64,000 nt of DNA from Bradyrhizobium sp. (GTDB lineage: Bacteria > Pseudomonadota > Alphaproteobacteria > Rhizobiales > Xanthobacteraceae), in the NCBI RefSeq assembly GCF_027307225.1, contig NZ_DAHUXJ010000057.1, positions 1 to 64,000 on the forward strand, written 5' to 3'. Positions 8,923-17,822 of the stretch are shown in pieces. Each line of letters starts with the position of its first letter. Positions within the stretch are counted from its first letter, which is position 1. The position numbers were made by a program, and so were the translations under genes. The notes under the pieces are model-generated. The model saw only the letters and a list, made by a program, of their open reading frames with translations, did no database searches and was not told where the DNA came from.

Positions 8923-9183
8923 TAAATCCGCAAATCCTCGACAGGTCGGACAAACGGCCTGCCGATCATACCGGCATGGTTCTGCCATGGCGAAAATCAT
9001 CCCCGTTTCATTCAACCGACCCCGTCTTCCCCGAGGCTTGCTCCGTGATGGCTGGTGGCTGGAGACTCCTCCCAGCACCGTTCTGCCGTTTGCAAGACTA
9101 CAGGCGACGCCGAATCCACGCCTTCCCGCCAAACCCGGGCCAAAAGCCGTTCATCTCACCCTCGTCTATTCCAGGACATAAAC
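8923..9183. other. Intergenic region with no recognised gene
   Basis: Only weak, uncharacteristic reading frames occur here. It must hold the promoter of the plus-strand operon beginning at 9184, but no convincing -35/-10 pair was identified. The AGGA at about 9173 serves as the ribosome binding site of that gene. Confidence 0.4.
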
Positions 9184-10677
9184 ATGTCGATCGCGACCAC
9201 ATCCGATTTCGAAGCCGCGCCCGCGCGTCCGCTGGCAACGCCGCTTATCCTCGCCACCGGCTGCGTCGCACTGGCCGACTGGCTGTTCTACGGCTGGAAC
9301 ATCGGCATCTCCTTTGCGCTGTTTCTCGGCGCGCTTGGCGTGGTGGCACTCTTCAGCAACGGGATGCGGGCGTCGGGGAGAAGCCGCTTCACCCTTGTCG
9401 CCGTATTTATCGCCGGCCTGTTGCCGCTGATTGAAGACGTCAATTTCCTGTCCGTGACGGTGGCGACGGTGACGACGGCGATGGCGATCATCGCCATTGC
9501 CTCACCTCAGACATCCTGGCCAAGGCAATTGCTCGAAACCGCGACCGTACCTTTTCGGGGTCCGTTTCTGCTGGCGAAAGACACCATCGGCGCACTCCGG
9601 CACATGAAAATCTGGACGCCGGGCTGGCTCGGCTGGCTGGTTGCGTGGATCGTTCCGCTGTGTGTCTTCGCGATCTTCCTGACGCTTTTCTCTTCGGCCA
9701 ATCCGCTGATTGAGCACAGCTTGATGCAGATTGATCTGCGCAAGTTCTTCGAACTCATTAGTCCGTGGCGGTTGAGCTTCTGGATCTTCATCGCCTGCAT
9801 GATCTGGCCACTGATCTATCGGCGCATCAAATCGACGCCCCGGCGAATCCCGCAGCTCCCATCTGTCAGCACTTCGGTCACATCCGATCTCGACTATCTT
9901 CTTGGCGCTCAGGCTATCACGCGTTCGCTCGTCCTTTCCAACGCGCTGTTCGCTCTACAGACCGTGCTTGACCTGAGCTATCTGTGGGGCGGCGCGGCGC
10001 TGCCTGACGGCATAACCTACGCCTCGTACGCTCACCGCGGCGCCTATCCGCTGATCTTCACGGCATTGCTTGCTGCTGCCTTCGTGCTGGTTGCGATGCG
10101 CGCCGACGGCCCGGCGAAGAAATCCCGGCTGATCCGCCCGCTCGTGCTGGCCTGGATCACGCAGAACGTTCTTCTGGTGATCTCGTCGATTTTCCGGCTC
10201 GATCTCTACGTCGCCACCTACTCGCTCACCTACTTGCGGCTGGCGGCGTTTATCTGGATGGGGCTGGTTGCCGCCGGCCTGCTATCGATCCTTGCCCAGA
10301 TCGTGTGGCGGAAGTCCACTTATTGGCTGACATCAACCAATGCTGCCACGGTGGCGTTCGTACTCTATGGATGCTGCTTCATCAACGCGCCCCGGCTCGT
10401 GGCGTTCTACAATGTCGAGCACTGCCGCGAAGTGAGCGGGACCGGACAAAACCTCGACTGGCGCTATCTCCGTTACCTTGGCCCGCAGGCTCTGCCCGCG
10501 ATCGAGCGCCGTCGCAAGAAGCTTATAGCGTCCTGGGAGCCCGATTTGCAGAGCTTCATGAACACCCGAGAAACGTTCGTTTCCTCAAAAAACTGGCGCA
10601 GCTTTGGTTTCAGGGCGTGGCGCCTTCAACACTATTTCGCTAACAACCCAGTCAGTACCCCGTTCTGGCAAGGCTAA
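9184..10677 (+). CDS. Polytopic membrane protein, DUF4153/DUF4173-like
   Basis: A 497-residue integral membrane protein with roughly ten or more hydrophobic segments and the block YASYAHRGAYPLIFTALLAAAF, which recalls the DUF4173 family; family assignment is from memory of that motif. No enzymatic residues are evident. The C-terminal 90 residues are soluble and basic. The ATG at 9184 has AGGA about 8 bases upstream. It starts a four-gene plus-strand set with a response regulator four bases beyond its stop, then a sensor kinase and a small membrane protein, so it may serve as an accessory sensor or a target of that two-component system. Confidence 0.65.
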   Translation: MSIATTSDFEAAPARPLATPLILATGCVALADWLFYGWNIGISFALFLGALGVVALFSNGMRASGRSRFTLVAVFIAGLLPLIEDVNFLSVTVATVTTAMAIIAIASPQTSWPRQLLETATVPFRGPFLLAKDTIGALRHMKIWTPGWLGWLVAWIVPLCVFAIFLTLFSSANPLIEHSLMQIDLRKFFELISPWRLSFWIFIACMIWPLIYRRIKSTPRRIPQLPSVSTSVTSDLDYLLGAQAITRSLVLSNALFALQTVLDLSYLWGGAALPDGITYASYAHRGAYPLIFTALLAAAFVLVAMRADGPAKKSRLIRPLVLAWITQNVLLVISSIFRLDLYVATYSLTYLRLAAFIWMGLVAAGLLSILAQIVWRKSTYWLTSTNAATVAFVLYGCCFINAPRLVAFYNVEHCREVSGTGQNLDWRYLRYLGPQALPAIERRRKKLIASWEPDLQSFMNTRETFVSSKNWRSFGFRAWRLQHYFANNPVSTPFWQG

Positions 10678-10681
10678 TGAT

Positions 10682-11380
10682 ATGGCTCCTTCCATTCTCG
10701 TCGTCGATGACGACCCGCATATCCGCGACGTCGTGCGCTTTGCGTTCGAGAAAACCGGGATGAACATTTCGATCGCGCAGGACGGCAAGGAGGCGCTGCG
10801 CCAATTCGACCGCAACATCCACGATCTCGTCGTTCTCGACATCGGCATGCCGGAGATGGACGGGCTGGAAGTCTGTCGGCAAATCAGGAAAACCGCGGAA
10901 ACGCCGATCCTGTTTCTGTCCGCGCGCGATGAGGAAATCGACCGCATTCTTGGACTAGAGATCGGCGGCGATGATTATGTGACTAAGCCCTTCAGCCCGC
11001 GCGAACTGGTCGCGCGGGTGAACGCGATTCTTCGGCGCGCCCGCAGTGCCCCACCGCCGCCGGAATCGAAGACGCTCAGTCGCGGAGGTCTTACAGTCGA
11101 TATCGATGCGCGCATCGCGAGTTTCGACGATAAGCCGGTCGCGCTAACGGCGCTCGAATTCTCGATCCTGCGCGCGCTTCTGGCACGGCCGGGATTCGTG
11201 TTCACGCGCGAATTGATCCTTGATGCCGCCTATGCCGGCAACATTCACGTCGCCGATCGAACCATCGACAGCCACGTCCGAAATATTCGCGCCAAGATGG
11301 CCGCGGCCGGTTGCGAGTCCGTGATCGAGACCGTACACGGGGTTGGCTTCAAGCTCGGCCGTTGCGAGGCGTCACATTGA
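10682..11380 (+). CDS. OmpR/CreB-type response regulator
   Basis: A 232-residue two-component regulator. The receiver domain (about 1-118) has the acidic pocket DDD at residues 9-11, the phospho-acceptor Asp at about 53 (VVLDIGMPEMDG), the conserved Thr/Ser switch (LFLSARD) and Lys in VTKPFSPREL. The C-terminal winged helix (about 135-230) ends with DRTIDSHVRNIRAKM and VHGVGFKLG, typical of the OmpR family. The ATG at 10682 starts 4 bases after the previous gene's stop. Its TGA overlaps the likely TTG start of the kinase gene, which is therefore its cognate partner. CreB-like by eye, but the regulon is unknown. Confidence 0.9.
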   Translation: MAPSILVVDDDPHIRDVVRFAFEKTGMNISIAQDGKEALRQFDRNIHDLVVLDIGMPEMDGLEVCRQIRKTAETPILFLSARDEEIDRILGLEIGGDDYVTKPFSPRELVARVNAILRRARSAPPPPESKTLSRGGLTVDIDARIASFDDKPVALTALEFSILRALLARPGFVFTRELILDAAYAGNIHVADRTIDSHVRNIRAKMAAAGCESVIETVHGVGFKLGRCEASH

Positions 11381-12993
11381 CCGAGGTAACCCACCCCGCA
11401 CTTCGTATGCCGGTCAAATGGCGCCCGAGCCTCAGCCTGATCGTATTCCTGGTTCTGGTCAGCGTGCTCCTGCTGCCGCTGTTCACACTCTATTTCCTGA
11501 AAGTCTATCAGAACCAGCTGATCCAGGAGACCGAGTCGGAGTTGATTGCGCAAAGTGCCGCGTTGGCCGCTGTCTTTCACCGCGAAATCGAATCCAGCAT
11601 TCCTCAAGACGTCTCGCTCGGCACGAAATTGCCGCCGGCCAAGCCAAGGCTGCCGGACGATCCCTATCAGCCGATCTGGCCCAAGCTCGAACTGGCAAAC
11701 GAGACCGTGCTGCCCCCACGGGCTCCGGCCCTCGCGCCGCCCAAACCCGCGGACCCCGCCTATATCGCGCTCGGTTCGCGCCTGACACCGGACCTCGTCG
11801 CGACGCAGAACGTGACGCTGGCCGGCTTTCGACTGCTCGATCCGAACGGCGTCGTGATTGCGGGCCGCGAGGAAGTCGGGCTTTCGCTTGCCCATCTGAA
11901 AGAAGTCGCGGAAGCCTTGCAGGGGCATTTTGCGGCCGTGCTGCGCGTGCGAAACTCCAAGCACGACCAGCCGGCGCTTTATTCCATCAGCCGCGGTACC
12001 GGAATTCGGGTGTTCACGGCGATGCCGGTGATCGTCCGCGACCAGGTCGCCGGCGTCGTCTATGTTTCGCGCACGCCCAGCAACGTCTTTAAATATCTCT
12101 ATGAGCAGCGCACGCGCTTCATGCTGGCTATTCTTGCAACCATCATTCCGACGCTGCTGATTGGGTTTCTGTTTCACCGCACGATTACCGAGCCGATGCG
12201 CGAACTGGTCGAACGCACCAACCTGATCGGCAAGGGCGACCGTACGGCGCTCCGTCCGCTGAAGCGCCACGGCACCAGCGAATTCGCAAGGCTCTCGGAA
12301 AGTTTTCTGGAGATGGCGCGGCGGTTGGACATGCGCTCGCATTTCATCTCTACTTTCGCCACCCATGTTTCGCACGAATTGAAATCGCCGCTGACCTCGA
12401 TCCAGGGCGCCGCTGAGCTATTGCGCGATGACGTCGACGAACCCGACATGGACGACGACGATCGGCGCAAGTTTCTCGACAATATCGTGGCGGATACCGA
12501 GCGGCTGGCGAAGATGTCAGCCCGATTGCGCGATCTGGCGCGGGCGGAAAATCCATTCGGCGTCGGCGTCACCAAGCTGGCCGATACGGTCGCAGCACTT
12601 CGCTCGTCTTTTGCCGCGCTGGACGTGCAGACATGCGGCGATCTCGATACGCCCCTTCGCATCTCGGAAGAAAATGCCGCGATCGTTCTCTCCAATCTCG
12701 CCGACAACGCAATGCGCCACCGCAGCACCGTGCTGACCGTTTCATCCGCGCGGAAACAGGCCCTGCTGGTCGTGACCGTTGCCGACAATGGCGAGGGCAT
12801 CTCGCCCAACAACCGGACGCAGATATTCGACAGCTTTTTCACGACACGGCGCGAACACGGCGGCACCGGCATGGGCCTTGCGATTGTGCGTGCCGTTTTG
12901 GAGGCGCATAGCGGCACGATCCGCCTGGTCGATTCTGATGGAGGCGCTACGTTCGAACTGACGATTCCGGTCGCCGACGCGGCGCTCTCGTGA
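11377..12993 (+). CDS. Membrane sensor histidine kinase, CreC-like
   Basis: A 538-residue sensor kinase. Transmembrane segments at about 18-40 and 248-268 bracket a 200-residue periplasmic sensor region containing a proline-rich stretch. A HAMP linker follows, then the HisKA box HVSHELKSPLTS with the phosphorylated His at about 333, and HATPase motifs NLADNAMRH, DNGEGIS and GGTGMGLAIV. The start is taken as TTG at 11377, because GAGG sits 7 bases upstream and the codon overlaps the regulator's stop (TTGA); the first ATG (11407) has no such site. Its own TGA overlaps the GTG of the next gene. It should phosphorylate the regulator encoded just upstream. Confidence 0.88.
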   Translation: MTEVTHPALRMPVKWRPSLSLIVFLVLVSVLLLPLFTLYFLKVYQNQLIQETESELIAQSAALAAVFHREIESSIPQDVSLGTKLPPAKPRLPDDPYQPIWPKLELANETVLPPRAPALAPPKPADPAYIALGSRLTPDLVATQNVTLAGFRLLDPNGVVIAGREEVGLSLAHLKEVAEALQGHFAAVLRVRNSKHDQPALYSISRGTGIRVFTAMPVIVRDQVAGVVYVSRTPSNVFKYLYEQRTRFMLAILATIIPTLLIGFLFHRTITEPMRELVERTNLIGKGDRTALRPLKRHGTSEFARLSESFLEMARRLDMRSHFISTFATHVSHELKSPLTSIQGAAELLRDDVDEPDMDDDDRRKFLDNIVADTERLAKMSARLRDLARAENPFGVGVTKLADTVAALRSSFAALDVQTCGDLDTPLRISEENAAIVLSNLADNAMRHRSTVLTVSSARKQALLVVTVADNGEGISPNNRTQIFDSFFTTRREHGGTGMGLAIVRAVLEAHSGTIRLVDSDGGATFELTIPVADAALS

Positions 12994-13391
12994 GATTGCC
13001 GCGCGCCTGGCTGTGTCTTGCAATTGTTGCCGCCGGACTGGCGCTCCGGGCGTTTGGACTTGGTCTCGGAATATCTGCCTTTTTTGTCAAATATGGCGGC
13101 TCGGTGCTCTGGGGCACGATGGTGTTTTTCGTTGTTGCGATCGCGCGCCCCAGGCTTTCGAATTTGCATGTCGCTTCGATCTCGGCCGTAATCGCCGTCG
13201 CCGTCGAACTGTTTCGGCTGGTGCACGCACCGTGGCTTGACAATTTCCGCCTGACGCTGGCTGGCGCGCTCCTGCTCGGAAGGATTTTCTCGCTGTGGAA
13301 CATCCTCGCCTATGGCGCCGGGATTGGGCTGGGGCTGCTGCTCGATCGGCTGGCCTTGACCGCCGAATTCGCCCCTCACCCGCCGAGCTGA
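12990..13391 (+). CDS. Small membrane protein, DUF2809-like
   Basis: A 133-residue hydrophobic protein with four or five predicted transmembrane helices. Motifs VKYGGSVLWGTMVFF and ISAVIAVAVELFRL, followed by a histidine and DNFRLTLAGALLLGRIFS, match what is known of the DUF2809 (YjgA-like) family. The GTG start overlaps the kinase stop by four bases (GTGA), so translation is coupled to the kinase. The last 16 bases overlap the end of the convergent YcaQ-like gene. Function is unknown; co-translation suggests a link with the two-component system or its output at the membrane. Confidence 0.7.
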   Translation: MRLPRAWLCLAIVAAGLALRAFGLGLGISAFFVKYGGSVLWGTMVFFVVAIARPRLSNLHVASISAVIAVAVELFRLVHAPWLDNFRLTLAGALLLGRIFSLWNILAYGAGIGLGLLLDRLALTAEFAPHPPS

Positions 13392-14539
13392 AAGCGCTCG
13401 AAGCGGTGCAGTTCTTCCTCGATGCGGCGCTTCAACTGCTTGCGCGGCCCTTTCGCCGTTGCGCCGACCCAATTCCATTTCTGCAGCAGCACTTTGCCGT
13501 TCTGGCGATCGGTCTTGAGGTCGAGCGCGGCGACGATCTCGTCGCCAACAAGAACCGGCAGCGCGAAATAGCCATAGCGCCGCTTCTCCTTCGGCACGTA
13601 GGCCTCGAAAAAATGCTCATAGCCGAAGATCAGCTGCGTCCGCTTGCGCTGGATGATGAGCGGGTCGAACGGGGATAAAATATGCACCCGCTCGCTGGCT
13701 CCATTCGCCCTCGCCTCCAGCGTCTCCGGTTGCACCCAATGTTCCTGTTTTCCAGCGCCGTCGATCGCGACGGCAACCAGCTCCTTGCGGCGAATGCGGG
13801 CCTCGATCGATTGCCGGACTGCCTTCTTGCTCGGCGCATCGAGATGGCAGATGGAATCGAGACTGACGACGCCCTGCGCGCGCAGGCCGCGATCAAGAAG
13901 ATAGCCGGCAGTTTCGCGCGCTGAGGCCGGCTTTGGCGGCTTGTCCCAACCGAAATGCCGGTCCATCAGCTCATAGGTCTTGAGCATGCCGTTGCGTTCG
14001 GAGATCGTGACCCGGCCCTCATAGAACGCCAGCTGCAATGCCCGCTTCGACGGCTTGCGGCTTGCCCAGGGATGTACCTTCTCGACCAGAACGTCATCCT
14101 CGATGTCGCGGATGGTCATCGCGCCATCCTTCTTCAAGAGCCGCATCACCTTGGCAAGATCGGCCGGCTTCACCTCCTTGAACCATCGATGGCCCTCACG
14201 CCGGTGCAGTTTCATGGCGGGAATGAAAAACCGGAAATCCCTCGCCGGCACATAAGACAGCGCATGCGTCCAGTATTCGAAAATGCTTTTGTCGATGCTC
14301 TGGGCCTGATGCAGGTCGGTGCGGCGATAGGCCGGAATCCGGTTCCAGAGAATGTGATGGTGGCAGCGTTCGATCACATGGATGGTATCGATCTGCACAT
14401 AACCCAAATGTTCGATCGCCGCCGCCGTGGCCTGCGGGCCTTCGCCAAACGGCACTTCCGAATCAAGCCGCTGGGCGCGCAGCCAAATCGCTCTGGCGGC
14501 GGCTGTGCTCATGGGTACTGGCTTGTCGGCGCGAGGCAT
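13376..14539 (-). CDS. YcaQ/AlkX-like winged-helix DNA glycosylase family protein
   Basis: A 387-residue protein of the HTH_42/YcaQ family, members of which unhook interstrand crosslinks or remove alkylated bases. Visible features are LGYVQIDTIHVIERCHHHILWNR near the start, where Gln49-Ile-Asp51 fits the family's Q-x-D/Q catalytic motif, and the later blocks LSPFDPLIIQRKRTQLIFGY and FEAYVPKEKRRYGYFALPVLVGD, which are strongly conserved in the family. The gene is monocistronic and convergent with the DUF2809-like gene. Crosslink repair versus mono-adduct repair cannot be decided from sequence. Confidence 0.8.
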   Translation of the reverse strand: MPRADKPVPMSTAAARAIWLRAQRLDSEVPFGEGPQATAAAIEHLGYVQIDTIHVIERCHHHILWNRIPAYRRTDLHQAQSIDKSIFEYWTHALSYVPARDFRFFIPAMKLHRREGHRWFKEVKPADLAKVMRLLKKDGAMTIRDIEDDVLVEKVHPWASRKPSKRALQLAFYEGRVTISERNGMLKTYELMDRHFGWDKPPKPASARETAGYLLDRGLRAQGVVSLDSICHLDAPSKKAVRQSIEARIRRKELVAVAIDGAGKQEHWVQPETLEARANGASERVHILSPFDPLIIQRKRTQLIFGYEHFFEAYVPKEKRRYGYFALPVLVGDEIVAALDLKTDRQNGKVLLQKWNWVGATAKGPRKQLKRRIEEELHRFERFQLGG

Positions 14540-14602
14540 CGCCGCAATCTACCGGGGATTCGCGCGGTTCAACAGGCGCGCAAGCCAAATGGATCAGGTC
14601 GG

Positions 14603-14845
14603 TCAGGGCTTTGGGTGGTCGCCGATGCTGCCGGTGGCGGTCTCGGCAGCGCAGGTGGCCCTGCCGAGTTCGGTCGCCTTGCAGCGGTAGACGCTGCCGG
14701 TAAGGCGGTCGATTAGCCACACATTGTCCTCGAGCCCGCTTTCCATGCCGCTGAAGCGCGTCCCGACTGCCGTGATCAGCGTGGACAGCAAAAGGGCGAC
14801 AGCAATGATGACCGAGCCGATCAGCACCGAGACCGGGGTTCCCAT
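14603..14845 (-). CDS. Small single-pass membrane protein, unknown function
   Basis: An 80-residue protein with one N-terminal transmembrane helix (VLIGSVIIAVALLLSTLIT, about residues 5-25) and a soluble tail containing two cysteines in the stretch YRCKATELGRATCAAET. The ATG at 14845 has GGGG about 6 bases upstream; an in-frame TTG at 14857 is the alternative. The helix pattern and codon use look genuine. A helix followed by a cysteine-containing tail recalls other small proteobacterial envelope proteins, but no family was recognised. Confidence 0.55.
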   Translation of the reverse strand: MGTPVSVLIGSVIIAVALLLSTLITAVGTRFSGMESGLEDNVWLIDRLTGSVYRCKATELGRATCAAETATGSIGDHPKP

Positions 14846-15117
14846 CTGCCCCGGCAAGATCGGGCGCGTCGCCTGATATCCGTTTGGTTTGGTTTGTTTC
14901 GGAAACAGAGACAGTTGATGTCACTCACGCAAATAGTCATCGCAGCTGGTGCCCGTGTGCATGCTGAAGTGGAGCACGAACTTCGAAAAAGGCGGCACTA
15001 CGCCATCTTTAGAAGCCCATCTGGCCGATTCTTTGTTCGCACCTCGGCAGGGAAGCGACCGCTTTGCGACGCGGCGATTGCCGGTAACGCCCTGCCAAGA
15101 GCCCCCCACAAAGAGGA
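14846..15117. other. Intergenic region, with a possible decayed repeat half
   Basis: No gene is recognised. At about 14977-15000 the bases GCACGAACTTCG, ending near GGCACTAC, resemble the right arm of the B hairpin of the composite repeat found elsewhere in the window (TACGAACTTCGG...GCACTAG), so a degenerate copy is possible. Confidence 0.3.
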
Positions 15118-15606
15118 TTACGCCGCGGATCTTCCCTCATAGGCACGGCGCAGTTCGGCGATATCGAGCTTGTTCATGCCGAGCATCGCTTGCATCGCAC
15201 GTTTGGCACCGGATTCGTCCGATCCACCGAGCAATTGCGGCAGCACCGACGGTACGATCTGCCAGGACACGCCATAGCGATCGCGCACCCATCCGCATTG
15301 GAGGGACGAGCCACCCTCGGACGACAGCGCATCCCAAAGGCGATCGACCTCGGCCTGGTCGGCGCAGTCGATCTTGAACGAAATCGCGTGCGTAAACTCG
15401 AACCGCGACCCGCCATTGAGGGCCATGTATTCCTGGCCGGCCAGGGTGAAACTGACCACCAGCACTTTCCCCGCCTGGCCGGCCGGACCGTCGACCGGAT
15501 TCCGCTGGATCTTGTTGATCCGGGAGTCCGGCAGCAACGATACGTAGAAGTTTGCGGCTTCTTCGGCTTCGCCGTTGAACCACAGGCAGGGCGCGATCTT
15601 GGACAT
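15118..15606 (-). CDS. VOC-superfamily protein (PhnB / 3-dmu-9_3-mt type)
   Basis: A 162-residue vicinal-oxygen-chelate protein. The N-terminus MSKIAPCLWFNGEAEEAANF and the block FTLAGQEYMALNGGSRFEFTHA, ending with DRYGVSWQIVPSVLPQLL, are standard for the family often annotated as 3-demethylubiquinone-9 3-methyltransferase-like. That old name is misleading: members are small metal- or ligand-binding proteins with no proven methyltransferase activity. The gene is flanked by unrelated genes and has its own promoter region. The substrate is unknown. Confidence 0.85.
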   Translation of the reverse strand: MSKIAPCLWFNGEAEEAANFYVSLLPDSRINKIQRNPVDGPAGQAGKVLVVSFTLAGQEYMALNGGSRFEFTHAISFKIDCADQAEVDRLWDALSSEGGSSLQCGWVRDRYGVSWQIVPSVLPQLLGGSDESGAKRAMQAMLGMNKLDIAELRRAYEGRSAA

Positions 15607-15731
15607 GGCGGAACTCTCCTTCGTGGGTGACGTCAGCCGGAGGACGAACGACGGAGCCTACATCCGACATCGGATTTCCGGAATTTTTGCGCCTGCGGGC
15701 GGCACCTCGAAACCGATATAACCGCAGACAG

Positions 15732-15759
15732 AAAAATGGCCGGGGCAAAGCCCGGCCAT
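15732..15759 (-). terminator. Intrinsic terminator of the Tat-exported hydrolase gene
   Basis: On the minus strand a 9-bp stem ATGGCCGGG/CCCGGCCAT is followed directly by a run of five T (plus-strand A run at 15732-15736). It lies about 30 bases past the stop of the hydrolase gene at 15790. Confidence 0.8.
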
Positions 15760-15789
15760 CGCTCAAACCTTGAAGAGATCGTCTTGTTG

Positions 15790-16824
15790 TCAGGTCGCAA
15801 TCGGCGTCGGCATCGTCAGGAACGATTTGGCAGCATGCCAGAACAATTGCCTGTTAGTGGCCAGCACGACCGAGTGGGCGACACCGGGCAAGATGATGAA
15901 TTGGCGGTCGCCAGTCGGCAGCTGGCTGAAGAAATCCTGAAGGTCCGCGATGGTGGCGATGCCGTCATATTCGCCGCGGATAAGAAGTGTGGCTGCCATG
16001 ACCTTCTTGGGATCGACCAGCGGCAGATTGGCCGTCATGTCGAGATAGGTACCCGTCGGCACCTGATCGCCGAACTGCATTTCCACGTCGGCCAACGCAT
16101 CGACGGCCGCTTGTTCGCTGGTGCCCGGCTTGTCGCGGGTCGCGATCGAACGGATCATGTCGCGATCGCGTTCGCGCATATTATGCGTACGATAATAGTC
16201 GAGCTTCTCGGCGCGCTTGGTAAGCGTCGGCGAATTTTCACCCTTATAGGTGAACGCGGCGAGCACGAGACGATCGACGTGATCGGGCGCAACTTGCGCA
16301 AAGGCGCCGGCGCGGATCGCACCGGAGGATTCGCCGAGGAAGTGATATTTCTGCCGCCCGGTTTCACGCGTGAGAATTTCGACCGCCGCCTTGAGATCCT
16401 GGACGCCGCTCTGGATATCGGAATTGCCAGAGGTGCGCCCGGACTTGCCGTAGTTTTCGTGGTCCATGGTCCAGCAGTCGAAGCCGTAACGGGCAAACTC
16501 GTCCATCACCGAATATTCGCCATGGCCGGGCACATGGAGGTCGAAGCAGCGCGATGTCACCGACGAGCCGTGCACGAAGAACAGCACCGGCTTGGAAGGT
16601 TCGCCGGCTTTCGGCGCGCCGACGCGCTTGCGGAACATCCACAACGGCACATCGCCCTTCTTCGCCCAATATTCGCTGCTCCAGATCTCGCCTTCCGCAG
16701 CACTGGCGCTTTGCGCAGGCAGCGCGGCCGACAGGCTGCCGGCAACGAGGCCGAGACCTGCACCCTTGATCAACGTGCGGCGCCCGAACGGCTGATTGAC
16801 GAGCGATTGATTGGATTGCGTCAC
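15790..16824 (-). CDS. Tat-exported alpha/beta hydrolase
   Basis: A 344-residue enzyme of the alpha/beta hydrolase fold. The N-terminus carries a twin-arginine signal (GRRTLIKGAG, Arg15-Arg16) with a hydrophobic core and an ASA cleavage region near residue 42, so it should be exported folded. The oxyanion region is FFVHGSS (about 82-88), the nucleophile elbow GESSG places Ser at about 166, and GEYDG and GVAHSV supply the likely Asp and His. The GTG at 16824 has GAGAGG just upstream and puts the Tat motif at the expected distance; an ATG at 16935 would add 37 unlikely residues. Substrate unknown, perhaps an ester or lactone. Confidence 0.8.
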   Translation of the reverse strand: MTQSNQSLVNQPFGRRTLIKGAGLGLVAGSLSAALPAQSASAAEGEIWSSEYWAKKGDVPLWMFRKRVGAPKAGEPSKPVLFFVHGSSVTSRCFDLHVPGHGEYSVMDEFARYGFDCWTMDHENYGKSGRTSGNSDIQSGVQDLKAAVEILTRETGRQKYHFLGESSGAIRAGAFAQVAPDHVDRLVLAAFTYKGENSPTLTKRAEKLDYYRTHNMRERDRDMIRSIATRDKPGTSEQAAVDALADVEMQFGDQVPTGTYLDMTANLPLVDPKKVMAATLLIRGEYDGIATIADLQDFFSQLPTGDRQFIILPGVAHSVVLATNRQLFWHAAKSFLTMPTPIAT

Positions 16825-17091
16825 GATTCCTCTCCGAAGTTTTTGGTCTTGATTTTTTGTCTCGTGAATCCCGACTGTCAAACTCGCAGCAACACCGAAC
16901 GGAACGTTCAGAGGCGCCACACTAGCGATTTTCATCTAATGAAATCGCCATTTCTCAAGTCTGTCGACAATTTAGCAGACGGCAGAAGGGGCCGGAAGAT
17001 ATCCAGCGCCGCAAGATTCATCTTGCGGTGTCGCATTGGGTAACGACGCCGTGTTTAAGCGTTCTTGAAACGATTGCTCGAGCGCTCTTGG

Positions 17092-17613
17092 TCATGCGCC
17101 TTTGGGATCGCGGTGCACGGGGTCGACCCACAGCACCTTTTCGGGCTTCTCAACCGGTTCGATGTCGAGATTGATGGCGACCGCTTCGCCATCGCTACGC
17201 ACCAGCACACATTCCAGCGGCTCGTCGGGGCTGGCGTTGATCTCCTGATGCGGCACGTAAGGCGGGACGAAAATGAAATCGCCGGGGTTTGCCTCCGCCG
17301 TGAATTCGAGATGGTCGCCCCATCGCATCCGCGCCTTGCCCTTGACGACGTAGATGATGCTCTCGAGATGGCCGTGATGATGCGCGCCGGTCTTGGCATC
17401 GGGCTTGATGGTCACCGTTCCGGCCCACAATTTCTGGGCGCCGACGCGCGCAAAATTGATCGCGGCCTTGCGGTCCATGCCGGCGGTCGAGGGCACGTTG
17501 GGATCGAGTTGATTGCCGGGAATGACCCGAACGCCATCATGCTTCCAGCGCGACTTGCCGTGATCGTGCGAATGTCCCAAATGATCATGATCGTGATCGT
17601 GCGATTTCGACAT
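17092..17613 (-). CDS. Cupin-domain protein with histidine-rich N-terminus
   Basis: A 173-residue protein. The first 20 residues are a His/Asp-rich tail (MSKSHDHDHDHLGHSHDHG) that probably binds divalent metal. The remainder is a single cupin barrel: motif 1 is GAHHHGHLESIIYVVKGKARM (three adjacent histidines and a Glu as metal ligands) and motif 2 is PGDFIFVPPYVPHQEIN. Many such proteins are metal-dependent dioxygenases, isomerases or sensors; none is specified by the sequence. The gene appears monocistronic, followed on its promoter side by copy 1 of the composite palindromic repeat at 17633-17800. Confidence 0.8.
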   Translation of the reverse strand: MSKSHDHDHDHLGHSHDHGKSRWKHDGVRVIPGNQLDPNVPSTAGMDRKAAINFARVGAQKLWAGTVTIKPDAKTGAHHHGHLESIIYVVKGKARMRWGDHLEFTAEANPGDFIFVPPYVPHQEINASPDEPLECVLVRSDGEAVAINLDIEPVEKPEKVLWVDPVHRDPKGA

Positions 17614-17632
17614 GTCGCTGCCTTCCAGTTAG

Positions 17633-17800
17633 CTAGTGCGGCGAATTTGAAGTTTCTATCAGTTTCGCCGTGAGTTCGTTATAGGAACTTCAAATTCAAA
17701 GCCGCACTAGAATCATAGGTTTGCTTGTGCCCATGACTTTCCGAAGTTCGTGAAAGGTGCGCGCTGAGATGTAACACGAACTTCGGAATCGGAGCACTAG
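17633..17800 (+). repeat. Composite palindromic repeat, copy 1 (A hairpin + B hairpin)
   Basis: Hairpin A (17633-17710) has arms beginning CTAGTGCGGCGAATTTGAAG and ending GCCGCACTAG. After an AT-rich spacer starting AATCA comes hairpin B (about 17724-17800), with arms around CCGAAGTTCG and CGAACTTCGG and the end GGAGCACTAG. The left B arm is partly decayed. The same A-spacer-B order recurs at 25329 (inverted), 31975 and 32180. The element is non-coding and sits between the cupin and FKBP genes. Confidence 0.85.
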
Positions 17801-17822
17801 TCGCCTGAACGATCAGGAACCG

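Noticed and set aside
14894-15142. 82-codon plus-strand frame
   Set aside because: No conserved motif, poor codon pattern, and it overlaps the end of the VOC gene. Part may be a decayed repeat.
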